From: Corynebacterium sputi DSM 45148
GTDB taxonomy: Bacteria; Actinomycetota; Actinomycetes; Mycobacteriales; Mycobacteriaceae
Direction: 5' to 3'
Length of the DNA: 64,000 nucleotides
Assembly (NCBI RefSeq): GCF_000427865.1
Contig: NZ_ATYV01000001.1
Coordinates: 124,001 to 188,000 of the forward strand
A model generated the notes under the pieces. That model did no database searches, was not told the origin of the DNA, and saw nothing but the letters and a program-made list of their open reading frames with translations. This document shows, in pieces, positions 1 through 8,757 of the stretch; position 1 is the first letter of the stretch, and each line of letters starts with the position of its first letter. The translations under genes were made by a program, and so were the position numbers.

Positions 1-1
1 C

Positions 2-367
2 GAAATCGCTGACGAATATGACCAGGACGAAATCTCCCCGGTAGAGGGGCTTGGAGAAGGTGTGTTCCGGGTCGTCGGGAAGCTCAGTCTTGACGACCTG
101 ATGCAGTTGTACGAGGAAGAGACCGGCGAGGAGCTGCGTTTCGACGATGACGTCCTCGAAGAGGTCGACACCGTCCGCGGACTGCTGGCATATGGACTTG
201 GTCGGGTACCGTTGCCTGGTTCGGAGGTCGAGATCTCCGGCCTGACGTTCACGGCTGAAGGCGGCGAAGACCGCCGTGGCCGGGTACGGGTGGACACCGT
301 CATCATCAGCCCCGGCGAACATGACGATTCGACGACAATTGACGATGACAGAGAGGAACGGCGATGA
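2..367 (+). CDS. CorC/HlyC-family (hemolysin-like) membrane protein, C-terminal part
   Basis: The gene is cut by the window edge, so only the last 121 codons or so are seen. The reading frame is open from base 2. The visible part matches the CorC/HlyC transporter-associated domain that ends DUF21-CBS proteins: an acidic start, a GxFRVxGxLSLDDL-like stretch, then the [21 protein letters not shown] pattern (here [14 protein letters not shown]). Family members are membrane proteins linked to metal or Mg/Co transport; the membrane and CBS domains would lie upstream of the window. A GTG at 62 lies inside the domain and is unlikely to be the real start. The stop overlaps the era start (ATGA), so the two are co-translated; a CorC-like gene before era is common in actinobacteria. 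Confidence 0.85.
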   Translation, partial: EIADEYDQDEISPVEGLGEGVFRVVGKLSLDDLMQLYEEETGEELRFDDDVLEEVDTVRGLLAYGLGRVPLPGSEVEISGLTFTAEGGEDRRGRVRVDTVIISPGEHDDSTTIDDDREERR

Positions 368-1374
368 CCGATCAGAACAAGGGCGATGGCCCGGAGATCT
401 TCGAGATCCCCGGCAACGCCACCCCCACAAGCCAGTTTGACCACCTCCTGGCCGGGGCAGATGCCTTCGCCGCGCCAGAGGGACACCGGTCGGGATTCGT
501 GTCCGTGGTCGGCAGACCCAACACGGGAAAGTCGACGCTGACCAACGCTCTGGTCGGCGAGAAGATCGCGATCACCGCTGATCAGCCCGAGACCACCCGC
601 CACGTCGTCAACGGAGTGGTGCACCGCGAGGACGCTCAGGTGATCGTCGTGGACACCCCGGGTCTGCACAAGCCCCGCAAGCTCATCGGTGAGCGACTCA
701 ACGACATGGTGCAGGAGGCGTACACCGACGTCGACCTCATCGCCCTGGCGATTCCGGCCGACGAAAAGATCGGACCGGGCGATCGCTGGATCCTGGAGCA
801 GGTACGTACTCAGGCACCGAAGACCCGCCTGATGGGCATCGTCACCAAGACGGACAAGGTCAGCCGTGACCAGGTCGCCGGACAGCTCATGGCGCTGCAT
901 GACCTTCTCGGACCCGAGGCTGAACTGGTGCCGGTCTCTGCGAAATCTGCGGAGAATATCGACACGCTGATCGACGTGATCGTCGGGCAGCTTCCGGAAG
1001 GCCCCAAGTACTACCCGGCCGGCCACATCACCGACGATGACCAGAACACCCGGATGGCCGAACTCATCCGTGAGGCCGCACTTGGTGGCCTTCGCGATGA
1101 GCTGCCGCACTCGGTGGCTGTACAGATCGACGAGGTGCTGCCGAACGAGGACCGGGACGATGTCCTGGATATCCACGCGGTCATCTACGTTGAGCGGCCG
1201 AGCCAGAAGACGATCCTGATGGGCCGCGACGGACGCCGGATGCGGACCACTGTTCAGAAGGCACGTAAGGAACTGATCGATCTGCTCGGGCAGAACGTCT
1301 ACCTGGATCTTCGGATCAAGGTCCTCAAGGATTGGCAGTCTGACCCCAAGTCGCTCGGACGCCTCGGCTTCTAG
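364..1374 (+). CDS. era: GTPase Era
   Basis: Ras-like GTPase with a KH domain that binds the 3' end of 16S rRNA and acts in 30S ribosome assembly. 336 residues, slightly longer than the usual 300 because of a leader of about 43 residues before the G domain. G1 is GRPNTGKST (residues 50-58; most Era have V in place of T), G3 is DTPGLH, G4 is TKTD (the usual NKTD with N to T), and the C-terminal KH part contains [18 protein letters not shown]. The start ATG overlaps the previous stop by ATGA. The N-terminal extension is low in conservation, so an internal start is possible, but the overlap supports this one. Confidence 0.96.
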   Translation: MTDQNKGDGPEIFEIPGNATPTSQFDHLLAGADAFAAPEGHRSGFVSVVGRPNTGKSTLTNALVGEKIAITADQPETTRHVVNGVVHREDAQVIVVDTPGLHKPRKLIGERLNDMVQEAYTDVDLIALAIPADEKIGPGDRWILEQVRTQAPKTRLMGIVTKTDKVSRDQVAGQLMALHDLLGPEAELVPVSAKSAENIDTLIDVIVGQLPEGPKYYPAGHITDDDQNTRMAELIREAALGGLRDELPHSVAVQIDEVLPNEDRDDVLDIHAVIYVERPSQKTILMGRDGRRMRTTVQKARKELIDLLGQNVYLDLRIKVLKDWQSDPKSLGRLGF

Positions 1375-1417
1375 TTAAGATCATCCTGAAAATTAGTGGG
1401 TTGACAAAAGGACGGTC

Positions 1418-1849
1418 ATGACAGAGCAGCAGAACAACGACATCGGCCCAGAGAACTGGAACCAGCAGCAGTACGGCTACTACCAACAGCAGTCCTACCC
1501 GCAGCCGGGTTTCCAGCAGCAGGCACCTGCAAATGACGCTGGGTTCTTCTCTGCGCTGTTCGACTTTTCCTTCCGGAAGTACGCCACTCCTTCCATCGTC
1601 AAGATGGTGTACATCCTCGTCAGCGTTCTGCTGGGCCTGGGTGCGCTTGGCTGGATCCTGGTTCTCATCATGGGCATGGTCGACGCAATGCAGTGGGGCA
1701 GTGGCGGCGAAGCCGTTCTCTTCCTCCTCGGAATTCCCGTGGTCTTGCTCGTTGTGCTGCTGCAGCTGGCGCTTTTCCGCGTTCTGCTGGAGGCCGGCCT
1801 CGCGTTGGTTCGTGCTGCCCAGTCGCTGAAGGCGCTGGAGAACCGCTAG
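1418..1849 (+). CDS. DUF4282 domain membrane protein
   Basis: 143 residues. The first 45 or so are Gln/Asn/Tyr/Pro-rich and probably disordered; then comes an FSFRKYATPSIVKMVYIL stretch typical of DUF4282, followed by two strong hydrophobic segments with a short polar loop between them. Function of the family is unknown. It sits between era and recO; the gap to recO is only 3 bases, so it is probably in the same transcript. Start ATG follows an aaaggacggtc spacer. Identification of the domain is by pattern. Confidence 0.8.
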   Translation: MTEQQNNDIGPENWNQQQYGYYQQQSYPQPGFQQQAPANDAGFFSALFDFSFRKYATPSIVKMVYILVSVLLGLGALGWILVLIMGMVDAMQWGSGGEAVLFLLGIPVVLLVVLLQLALFRVLLEAGLALVRAAQSLKALENR

Positions 1850-1852
1850 TAG

Positions 1853-2617
1853 ATGGCCGAAAGCTGGCGGGACCGTGCCCTGGTCGTGCGCAGGCATGAC
1901 CTGGGGGAGGCGGACAGGATAATCGTCCTGTTCACCAGGGAGCATGGTCTAGTCAGGGCTGTCGCTAAGGGGGTGCGACGGGCCAAGTCTCGGTTTGGCT
2001 CGCGTTTGAGCCCGTTCGTCGACGTCGACGTGCAGATACACCCGGGGCGTAACCTTCACGCCGTCACTGGAGCGGACACGATCCACACATGGGCTTCTGC
2101 GCTGGTCGGTGACTATTCCCGCTACACCTGCGCGTGCGGCATCCTCGAGACCGCCGAACGCTTGGCCGGTGAGGAACCGCAGCCAGAGCTGTGGGACCTG
2201 ACCGTGGAATCACTTGGTCGGGTCAGCACTGAGGATCCAGAGTTGGCCCTGATCTCAATGATGCTGCGTGGGCTCGACCTTGCAGGATGGGCGCCGAGTC
2301 TTTTCGACTGCGCTCAGTGCGGCAAACCCGGCCCGCACCGTGCTTTCCATCCGGCCGCAGGTGGCGCCGTGTGCGTCGAATGTCGTCCGCCTGGTGCCGC
2401 AACGCCTCCAACGGAGGTTCTCCAACTGATGTGGTGGCTCCTGCATGGGAGGTGGGATTTGGTGGACAGGGGACGTCGGGAAGCAGATTTTGGTCCTCAA
2501 CTTTCCCGAGCCCGCGCATTGACCACGGTGTATCTGCAGTGGCACATCGGCCGGAAGATCTCTGCTTTGGAGTATCTGGACCCGCGGTGGGGGCGGTCCG
2601 GCATGATGGGGGAGTGA
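1853..2617 (+). CDS. recO: DNA repair protein RecO
   Basis: 254 residues, normal for RecO. An N-terminal OB-fold ([18 protein letters not shown], with the conserved LGEAD) is followed by a helical region and a zinc site made of CAQC...CVEC (around residues 153-175). RecO loads RecA on SSB-coated DNA with RecR in gap and break repair. The ATG begins 3 bases after the DUF4282 stop and the stop overlaps the uppS GTG (GTGA). The recO-uppS order is standard in actinobacteria. Confidence 0.95.
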   Translation: MAESWRDRALVVRRHDLGEADRIIVLFTREHGLVRAVAKGVRRAKSRFGSRLSPFVDVDVQIHPGRNLHAVTGADTIHTWASALVGDYSRYTCACGILETAERLAGEEPQPELWDLTVESLGRVSTEDPELALISMMLRGLDLAGWAPSLFDCAQCGKPGPHRAFHPAAGGAVCVECRPPGAATPPTEVLQLMWWLLHGRWDLVDRGRREADFGPQLSRARALTTVYLQWHIGRKISALEYLDPRWGRSGMMGE

Positions 2618-3378
2618 CTGACTCCATTTTCAATCCGTACGACCTCGACGCTCCGCTGAACCCCCCGGTTCCGGAGACATTCGTACCGGACCACGTTGCC
2701 CTCGTGATGGACGGCAATGGTCGCTGGGCCGAAGAACGCGGCATGAAGCGCACTGAAGGACACAAGCGCGGGGAAGCCGTGCTGATGGAATGTGTCGATG
2801 CCTGCCTGGAGATGGGCGTGGGGCACCTGTCGGCGTATGCCTTCTCGACGGAGAATTGGCGGCGCTCTACTGATGAAGTGCGATTCCTCATGGGATTCAA
2901 CCGCGATGTTCTGCGTCGGCAGCGCGACGACCTGGACCGCAAGGGCGTTCGCGTTCGGTGGGCTGGACGGCGGCCGAGGTTGTGGCGTTCGGTGATCAGG
3001 GAACTGGAAACCGCGGAGCAGCAGACCGCGGACAACGACCGGATGACCTTGTACATGTGCGTCAATTACGGGGGCCGCGGTGAGATTGTCGATGCAGCGA
3101 AGAGGATCGCTGACTTGGCTGCGCGAGGGGAGCTGCGGCCGGAAGACGTGACAGAGAAGGTGCTGGCGCAAAACCTCGACGAGCCATCGATGCCGGATGT
3201 AGATCTGTTCCTGCGTCCCTCAGGGGAACAGCGGACCTCGAACTTCCTGCCGTGGCAGTCGGTGTACGCGGAGCTGGTGTTCCAGCACAAGCTGTTCCCG
3301 GACTTTGGCCGGGATGATCTGCGCGATGCGGTCGTCGAGTACGCCAAGCGGGACCGCAGGTTCGGCGGTAACCGCTAG
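2614..3378 (+). CDS. uppS: Isoprenyl (decaprenyl/undecaprenyl) diphosphate synthase, cis type
   Basis: 254 residues. Cis-prenyltransferase that extends allylic diphosphates with isopentenyl diphosphate to make the lipid carrier for cell-wall synthesis. [17 protein letters not shown] near residue 25-41 carries the catalytic Asp; [14 protein letters not shown] near residue 200 is the second signature. The GTG start overlaps the recO stop by four bases; a longer open frame reaches back to 2287 inside recO but is only shadow. The stop shares bases with the convergent zur stop. In this genus the product may be decaprenyl or a shorter chain; sequence alone does not decide. Confidence 0.95.
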   Translation: MTDSIFNPYDLDAPLNPPVPETFVPDHVALVMDGNGRWAEERGMKRTEGHKRGEAVLMECVDACLEMGVGHLSAYAFSTENWRRSTDEVRFLMGFNRDVLRRQRDDLDRKGVRVRWAGRRPRLWRSVIRELETAEQQTADNDRMTLYMCVNYGGRGEIVDAAKRIADLAARGELRPEDVTEKVLAQNLDEPSMPDVDLFLRPSGEQRTSNFLPWQSVYAELVFQHKLFPDFGRDDLRDAVVEYAKRDRRFGGNR

Positions 3379-3776
3379 GCTGCTCGGCAGTTTGCGCACG
3401 CCCCGAAGATCTCCGCGGTGTGGCCGGTCAGCGTGAAGCCGTGCTCGTCTGCCAGCTCACGGGCCCACTGCTCGACGGGCCCGCCGGTGATCTCCACGGT
3501 GTTGCCGCAGTCAGTGCACACCAAGTGGTGATGGTGGTGGTCGCTGCACAGACGGAACAGGGTTTCGCCTTCGTTGTGAAGGACATCAACGGCCTTAATC
3601 TCCACCAGTGCCTGCAACGTGCGGTACACGGTGGTGAGTCCGACGTTGGCCTCCCGGGCATCCAACTCCCGGTGAATGTCTTGCGCCGCCATGAAATTGC
3701 CGAGGTCATGCAGCACCTCAATGACGGCGGTGCGCTGCCTGGTGGTCCTCATGCCGATGTTGGGCGTACCCGTCAC
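3375..3776 (-). CDS. zur: Zinc uptake regulator Zur (Fur family)
   Basis: Fur-family winged-helix repressor, 133 residues from the chosen [18 protein letters not shown] and [14 protein letters not shown]. Metal sites: a His-rich [11 protein letters not shown] segment and two CxxC pairs (CTDCG and CANC) for the structural zinc. The His-rich hinge and position opposite glyS fit Zur (FurB) rather than iron Fur. Start: the frame is open back to a TTG at 3839, but that has no ribosome site; GTG at 3776 has AGAAGG about 12 bases upstream; an ATG at 3752 would remove part of the wing helix region. Convergent with uppS (shared CTAG at stops), divergent from glyS. Confidence 0.88.
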   Translation of the reverse strand: MTGTPNIGMRTTRQRTAVIEVLHDLGNFMAAQDIHRELDAREANVGLTTVYRTLQALVEIKAVDVLHNEGETLFRLCSDHHHHHLVCTDCGNTVEITGGPVEQWARELADEHGFTLTGHTAEIFGACANCRAA

Positions 3777-3875
3777 CTGATCCACATCCCTTCTTTTTTC
3801 CGATGTAAACAGCTTAGGGTGCCCTACGGTACGCCTCAATCATCGGTCGATGGGCTGAATGAAAGAACCACCGGC

Positions 3876-3881
3876 TAGAGT
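3876..3881 (+). promoter_or_regulatory. Probable -10 element of glyS (TAGAGT)
   Basis: TAGAGT fits the corynebacterial TANNNT -10. It predicts a transcript start near 3888, giving glyS a short leader that includes the AAGGAG ribosome site at 3907-3912. The zur promoter must lie just upstream on the other strand. Confidence 0.55.
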
Positions 3882-3921
3882 GAAGGCCGTATGCCTACCG
3901 CCGATCAAGGAGCATGTCCAA

Positions 3922-5301
3922 ATGGCCAAGTCCGTCGTCGACTCCGTCGCGAACCTGTGCAAGCGCAGGGGTTTCGTCTACCCCTGCGGTGAGATTTACG
4001 GCGGTACTCGTTCCGCGTGGGATTACGGTCCGCTTGGCGTGGAGCTCAAGGAGAACATCAAGCGTTCGTGGTGGAAGACCTTCGTCACAGGACGCAAGGA
4101 CATGGTCGGTCTCGATTCCTCCATTATTCTGCCGCGCCAGGTCTGGGAGGCCTCCGGCCACGTCGAAACCTTCTCCGACCCGCTCGTGGAGTCCCTGCAC
4201 ACCCACAAGCGTTACCGCGCGGACCACCTTGCGGAAGCCTTCGAGAAGAAGCACGGCCGCAAGCCGGAGAACATGAACGAGATCCCGGATCCGGACACCG
4301 GACAGCCGGGCAACTGGACCGAGCCGCGTAACTTCTCCGGTCTGCTGAAGACCTTCCTCGGTCCCGTGGACAATGAGCAGGGCCTGCACTACATGCGCCC
4401 GGAGACCGCCCAGGGCATCTTCGTGAACTTCAAGAACGTGATGCAGACCTCCCGCGTGAAGCCGCCGTTCGGCATCGGCCAGACCGGTAAGGCCTTCCGC
4501 AACGAGATCACCCCGGGTCAGTTCATCTTCCGTACCCGCGAGTTCGAGCAGATGGAGATCGAGTACTTCGTCCACCCGGAGGATGCTCCGGAGAAGTTCG
4601 ACGACTGGGTTGAGGCCTGCTGGAACTGGTTCACCGACCTGGGTATCGATCCGGAGAACATCCGTAAGTTCGATGTTCCGGACGGCGAGCGCGCTCACTA
4701 CTCCGCACGCACCATCGACGTGGAGTACCGCTTCCACTTCCAGGGCAATGAGTGGGGCGAGCTCATGGGTATCGCCAACCGCACCGACTATGACCTCGGC
4801 TGCCACATCAAGTCCTCCGGTGAGGACCTGCGCTACAACGACCAGGTCACCGGCGAGAAGTACATCCCGTACGTCATTGAGCCGTCCTTCGGTCTGACTC
4901 GCGCGATGATGGCATTCCTGTGCGACGCCTACCGCGAGGAAGAGGTGCCGAACGCCAAGGGTGGCACCGACACCCGCACCCTGCTGAAGCTCGACCCGCG
5001 TCTGGCCCCGATCAAGGTTGCTGTGCTGCCGCTGTCCAAGAAGGACACGCTCACCCCGACCGCCGAGGCCGTCGCCGACAAGCTGCGCCAGCACTGGAGC
5101 ATCGATTACGACACCTCCGGAGCCATTGGCCGTCGCTACCGCCGCCAGGATGAGATCGGTACCCCGTTCTGCATCACCGTCGACTTCGATACTCTCGAAG
5201 ACAACGCCGTGACCGTGCGTGAGCGCGACACCATGGAGCAGACTCGCGTGTCGATCGACGAGCTCGAAGGATACCTCGCGCAGCAGCTGATCGGCTGCTA
5301 G
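3922..5301 (+). CDS. glyS: Glycyl-tRNA synthetase (alpha2 type)
   Basis: 459 residues, class II aminoacyl-tRNA synthetase charging tRNA-Gly; the single-chain form usual in actinobacteria and eukaryotes. YPCGEIYGG near the N-terminus, motif 2 as [19 protein letters not shown] (around residue 192), motif 3 in [14 protein letters not shown] (around residue 320), then the C-terminal anticodon domain. The ATG at 3922 is 9 bases after AAGGAG; an open extension to 3859 lies upstream of the likely transcript start. Codon use is strongly biased to C/G-ending codons, fitting high expression. Confidence 0.97.
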   Translation: MAKSVVDSVANLCKRRGFVYPCGEIYGGTRSAWDYGPLGVELKENIKRSWWKTFVTGRKDMVGLDSSIILPRQVWEASGHVETFSDPLVESLHTHKRYRADHLAEAFEKKHGRKPENMNEIPDPDTGQPGNWTEPRNFSGLLKTFLGPVDNEQGLHYMRPETAQGIFVNFKNVMQTSRVKPPFGIGQTGKAFRNEITPGQFIFRTREFEQMEIEYFVHPEDAPEKFDDWVEACWNWFTDLGIDPENIRKFDVPDGERAHYSARTIDVEYRFHFQGNEWGELMGIANRTDYDLGCHIKSSGEDLRYNDQVTGEKYIPYVIEPSFGLTRAMMAFLCDAYREEEVPNAKGGTDTRTLLKLDPRLAPIKVAVLPLSKKDTLTPTAEAVADKLRQHWSIDYDTSGAIGRRYRRQDEIGTPFCITVDFDTLEDNAVTVRERDTMEQTRVSIDELEGYLAQQLIGC

Positions 5302-5337
5302 TCCCACCCGTTCCACCGAGCAGAGAGCGATAATCCG

Positions 5338-5982
5338 ATGTCAGCACAGCCAGAAAAGCAGCAGAAGCCGAATAGCGTCACGATGCCGGACGGAACTGTG
5401 GTGACGTGGGAGAGCTGGAAGCTCGGTCCGGTGCGCAAAGACGGCAATAAGTCGAAGAACTCCATCCTTCGGGACGACACTGAAGTTGCCGAGTACGTTC
5501 AGGTTGGGCCGGAGGAAGCTATCGGCACCGCCAAGGGTGTGTGGGACCTCGATGTCCTCGAGAACGGTCGCTTGATGGCAACACTTCCGGACAACCGAGT
5601 CTTCACCGCTGCTGGTGTAGACCGTCCGAAGCTGGTCCGAGCCAAAAAGCTCGACGTCGAATTCGGCACCAGTGAAGAGGTTCTGCTGGAGGACGACACT
5701 CCCGGTGGCGTCCGAATCGTCTGCGAATCCTCGCAGAACTACGTGATCGAGGACATGGAAGGGCACAAGCTCGGACAGTTCTCAGGTGCGAAGCGGGGCG
5801 TAATCACCGCTGAAATCCAGTACGACACTAAGCGCGGCAAGGCCCTTCCGGAGGACCACAAGATCTTCCTTACGTGGGTCTCCCGCAGGGTCCTGGATGC
5901 TCGTCAGGTCGGTTCCACCTGGATCATGACTGTGATGTTGCTCCTGTTGATCGCTTACCTCGCCTATGTTTGGGTGGTGTAA
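5338..5982 (+). CDS. Uncharacterised tail-anchored protein
   Basis: 214 residues, not recognised as a named family. Soluble beta-rich N-terminal part with repeated short strands (TMPDGTVVTWESWKLG; ENGRLMATLPDNRVFTAAG), a central DNYVIEDMEGHKLGQF-like segment that resembles LURP-one/Tubby-like folds, and one C-terminal hydrophobic helix (WIMTVMLLLLIAYLAYVWVV) that would anchor it in the membrane with almost no tail. Start ATG at 5338 follows agagagcgataatccg. It is followed 14 bases later by another short gene whose middle also has LIRMTRVFGPTGTRREI, a similar LURP-like pattern; the two may be distantly related. Confidence 0.75.
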   Translation: MSAQPEKQQKPNSVTMPDGTVVTWESWKLGPVRKDGNKSKNSILRDDTEVAEYVQVGPEEAIGTAKGVWDLDVLENGRLMATLPDNRVFTAAGVDRPKLVRAKKLDVEFGTSEEVLLEDDTPGGVRIVCESSQNYVIEDMEGHKLGQFSGAKRGVITAEIQYDTKRGKALPEDHKIFLTWVSRRVLDARQVGSTWIMTVMLLLLIAYLAYVWVV

Positions 5983-5983
5983 G

Positions 5984-5989
5984 TAGTCT
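5984..5989 (+). promoter_or_regulatory. Leaderless -10 element (TAGTCT)
   Basis: TAGTCT lies exactly 7 bases before the ATG at 5997, so transcription would start at the A of the start codon. This supports the 5997 start, which has no ribosome binding site. Confidence 0.5.
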
Positions 5990-5996
5990 CGGTGTC

Positions 5997-6482
5997 ATGG
6001 ACACCTCGAATGACGCCTCCTCCGGCATCCGGGGGCAGGCGCCTTTTCCGTTGATTTGGACCGGCGGCACAGTCACGGATTCTTCAGGCGCGCCCGTTTC
6101 CGCTAATTGGGTTGTGCGCCAGCGGATCCGTTCCCTCGACGTGAGCTCTCCGGAAGGCCGCACGTGGCGCATCGCCCCGTTGGGGCTCACCACCAACCGC
6201 TTGCTTTGCGACGTTGATTCCGACCACCCACTCCACCTCATCCGCATGACCCGGGTGTTTGGTCCGACTGGGACCCGTCGTGAGATCCGGACTGATGACG
6301 GAGACCTTCTGGCAACCACTGAGTCCGTCAGGGCATCTCGGGGGAGGGGCCCTTCCCTAAAGATGGAGTTAGGTCAGGAAAGCCGGCAAGAAGTGGAGAT
6401 TAATGCCACGAGGTTCGCCGATCTCACGGCAGTGCTGCTGGCGCTCGGGCGAATCGATGCGATGCCGCAGGTCCGCAAGTAG
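5997..6482 (+). CDS. Uncharacterised soluble protein
   Basis: 161 residues, no signal or membrane segment. Contains WRIAPLGLTTNRLLC and LIRMTRVFGPTGTRREIRTDDG, a strand-turn-strand pattern reminiscent of LURP-one-like proteins, but I do not recognise a family. The start is chosen because a TAGTCT element is 7 bases upstream; an open extension back to 5874 overlaps the preceding gene. The protein ends LGRIDAMPQVRK, and coding-like sequence continues in another frame just after (see next entry), so the C-terminus may be broken by a frameshift. Confidence 0.7.
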   Translation: MDTSNDASSGIRGQAPFPLIWTGGTVTDSSGAPVSANWVVRQRIRSLDVSSPEGRTWRIAPLGLTTNRLLCDVDSDHPLHLIRMTRVFGPTGTRREIRTDDGDLLATTESVRASRGRGPSLKMELGQESRQEVEINATRFADLTAVLLALGRIDAMPQVRK

Positions 6483-6634
6483 AAGCACCGGGTCAACAGC
6501 CTCAGCAGGGGACCCCTGAGGTCAAAGAGGGCAAACCATTGCCGCCGGAGGCTCTGGCGCGGAGTCTCATTACGGCTCTGGGATTCATTGAAATTAACCA
6601 GCAGAAACTGCTGGAGCAGCAGAGCGAGGACTGA
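6470..6634 (+). other. Coding-like stretch in another frame after the 5997 gene (possible frameshift or small ORF)
   Basis: In the frame where codons begin at 6470, translation runs without stop to TGA at 6632-6634. It reads like protein: a Gln/Pro/Glu linker and then an amphipathic helix ARSLITALGFIEINQQKLLE. No ATG or GTG precedes it in that frame; the only local start is TTG at 6539. The previous gene stops at 6482 in a different frame. Either the 5997 gene really continues here through a frameshift, or a 31-codon peptide starts at TTG 6539, or it is chance. Confidence 0.4.
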
Positions 6635-6668
6635 GGGGCGGTGCTCGGCTGGGGCCGAGTACACCAGA

Positions 6669-8699
6669 TCAGAAGGCGCCGGAGCTTCCGCTTCGGCCGC
6701 CGCCTCCTCCGCCGCTAAAGCCGCCTCCGCCGAATCCACCACCGAATCCGCCGCCGCGGCCGCCACCGCTGAGCATTGAGCCAATGACAGCACCGGCGAC
6801 TACGTTGCCAGCTCGGGACTGGCTCTGACGACGGCGGTGGTCATTGATGTCGTTCTGGGCACGGCGCTCGGCGTCGCGGGCAGTCTTTGCTGCTAGGCGA
6901 GCCTCGTTGATCGCCTCGCGGGGCAGAAGCAATTCCTGGCCCTCGGGGATCTTGCGTGCGTCGATGATGTTGGCCTTGCTTACCGCTGAACGGAACAGCT
7001 CCTGAGCCTTGTGCAGCAGGCTGCGCGCAGATCCTCCGACGACGCGGCCACGAGTTGAAATCAGCGACTGCGCAGAACTGATCCGAGTCTCCGCCTCCTG
7101 CAACGCACTGCGCAGGCTGACGAGCATGTGCTCATGGGCATCCGTGGCAGAGCGTGCCGCAGCCAGCTGCTCGTCAAGGTCCGCGTCAGCCTCGGTGAGT
7201 TCGGTCCAGGTACTCAGGGGATCACGGGCACCGGCGTCCTTCGCGAACTGGACCGCTTTGCGGCCAGCTTCCATCGCGTTTTCCAGGGCTTGGACATCAA
7301 GGCCGATGGCCTGCTGCTTGATGAAGTCGCGGCCTTCGTTGATCTCGCCTTCGATCTCAGCGATCAATGCTTCCTTGCCACGGATGGCTTCCTGGATGCG
7401 GGCTTCGGCGTTGTCGATGGCGTCGAGAAGCACGTTTGTCTGGTTTAGCTGCATTTCCGCATCATGGATCCCGTCGATGACACCGACCTGCTGCCCAACT
7501 GGTTTGGCCAGTTCCTCACGAGCAGAGGTGACGGACTTGTCGGCTTCGGCCACAAACTCTTCTGCCAGCTCGATGTTGTCTTCGATGGACACAAGCATCT
7601 CGGCGGGGTGTTCTTCCTGCAGTTTCTTCAGCGTCGTCTGAACCTGCGGAATGCGTGTCTGGGCGCTGACGACCTCGCGTGTGAGACGCTCCAGTGCGGT
7701 ATCCGCGTTCATGAGCTTCTCGCGCATTTCGCGGTACTCATCGGTCTTTTCATTGAGCTGTGCGTCAGCCTTGCCACAGGTGGAGATGATCTCCAGTAGC
7801 TGCGTGCGCTTGGAGGCCTCATTGGCATTGCGGTCTGCATCCAGGCGCTGGCGGAGCTGGAATGCGCGGTCCAGGGTGCGCTGAGCATTCTCGACAGCCT
7901 TGCGCAGCTCGGTGATGCGCTCGTCACCGAACTCCTGACGGGCGACATCAAGCTCGGCCTCGGCCGTCTTGATGGACTGGTCGACGGAGGCAAGTTCCTC
8001 GTGGGACAGAGTCTGGAGAATATGCACAGGCTGCCGATCAAGTGCATTGACATCTCCAGGAGCGACCTTGCGGGCCGACTCAAGCTGCTCCTCATTTCGC
8101 TTCTTGCTACGGCTGCGGGACCAGTACCAGACACCGCCACCGGCGGCTGCAGTACCGGCCAGGAGGCCACCGACGACGGCAGGGTTAGTGGGCTCTAGAT
8201 CGTCATTAACGTAGTTGGCGGCTGCTTCGCCGGCACCTGCCCAGTCTGTGTCATCAGCCATCAGAGCGGATGTTGCTGCGTTCTGAAGACTCGCACTATC
8301 AATTCCTGTGTCGTCGGCAGTTACTGCACCGACAAGTCTGTCTCCGGTCGCGATAGCCACGATCGCGGAATTGTCCGCCCCGCCTTGTGCCACCCATGCT
8401 TGATCTGTCCATGCCTCTGCCTGCATGCCATCGAAACTTTCGACGTACACGACGAACAACCGCACGCCGTGGTCCTGCTGGACCTGCTGAAGCTGAGACT
8501 CCAAGCTCGAGAACTCTGAAGAGGAGAGCACTCCGGCATTGTCGGTGAGCACGGTCCCGTACATCTGCGGCTGCTCTGCGGAGGCGACGGGAGAGGCGGG
8601 CCCGAGGGTGGAGAACGCGGCAACCGGAAGTGCTACGAGGGCACCGGCGAAGGCGAGTCCGGCGATCCTGGCGACGAGCGGCGGAGACTGAGAATTCAT
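6669..8699 (-). CDS. TPM-domain secreted/membrane protein with long coiled coil and Gly-rich tail
   Basis: 676 residues. Signal peptide (ARIAGLAFAGALVALPVAAF), then a TPM/YgcG-type domain (YGTVLTDNAGVLSSSE; VRLFVVYVESFDG) to about residue 150, one transmembrane helix (AVVGGLLAGTAAAGGGVWYW) followed by SRSRSKKRNEE, about 400 residues of heptad-rich coiled coil, and a C-terminal Gly/Ser tail. TPM domains act as photosystem repair factors or phosphatases in other groups; the role here is unknown, probably in the cell envelope. ATG 8699 is chosen over the ORF start at 8759 because TATCCT on this strand (8712-8707) lies 7 bases upstream. Divergent from dgt. Confidence 0.88.
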   Translation of the reverse strand: MNSQSPPLVARIAGLAFAGALVALPVAAFSTLGPASPVASAEQPQMYGTVLTDNAGVLSSSEFSSLESQLQQVQQDHGVRLFVVYVESFDGMQAEAWTDQAWVAQGGADNSAIVAIATGDRLVGAVTADDTGIDSASLQNAATSALMADDTDWAGAGEAAANYVNDDLEPTNPAVVGGLLAGTAAAGGGVWYWSRSRSKKRNEEQLESARKVAPGDVNALDRQPVHILQTLSHEELASVDQSIKTAEAELDVARQEFGDERITELRKAVENAQRTLDRAFQLRQRLDADRNANEASKRTQLLEIISTCGKADAQLNEKTDEYREMREKLMNADTALERLTREVVSAQTRIPQVQTTLKKLQEEHPAEMLVSIEDNIELAEEFVAEADKSVTSAREELAKPVGQQVGVIDGIHDAEMQLNQTNVLLDAIDNAEARIQEAIRGKEALIAEIEGEINEGRDFIKQQAIGLDVQALENAMEAGRKAVQFAKDAGARDPLSTWTELTEADADLDEQLAAARSATDAHEHMLVSLRSALQEAETRISSAQSLISTRGRVVGGSARSLLHKAQELFRSAVSKANIIDARKIPEGQELLLPREAINEARLAAKTARDAERRAQNDINDHRRRQSQSRAGNVVAGAVIGSMLSGGGRGGGFGGGFGGGGFSGGGGGGRSGSSGAF

Positions 8700-8706
8700 G
8701 CCATCC

Positions 8707-8712
8707 AGGATA
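8707..8712 (-). promoter_or_regulatory. Leaderless -10 element (TATCCT on the minus strand)
   Basis: Seven bases separate this TANNNT hexamer from the minus-strand ATG at 8699, the leaderless spacing seen repeatedly in this window. Confidence 0.5.
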
Positions 8713-8757
8713 CGTGTAGATCGCGATTGTTTTCGGGTGACAGGGCATGATGGATTC

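Noticed and set aside
1325-1945. 206-codon minus-strand frame opposite the DUF4282 gene
   Set aside because: Gln-rich and low complexity because it mirrors a Gln-rich N-terminus and a hydrophobic gene.
2223-3065. 280-codon minus-strand frame across recO/uppS
   Set aside because: Arg/Ser-rich shadow across two certain genes.
3895-5316. 473-codon minus-strand frame opposite glyS
   Set aside because: Mirror of a strongly biased gene; its protein is Val/Leu/Gly-rich without motifs, and glyS is certain.
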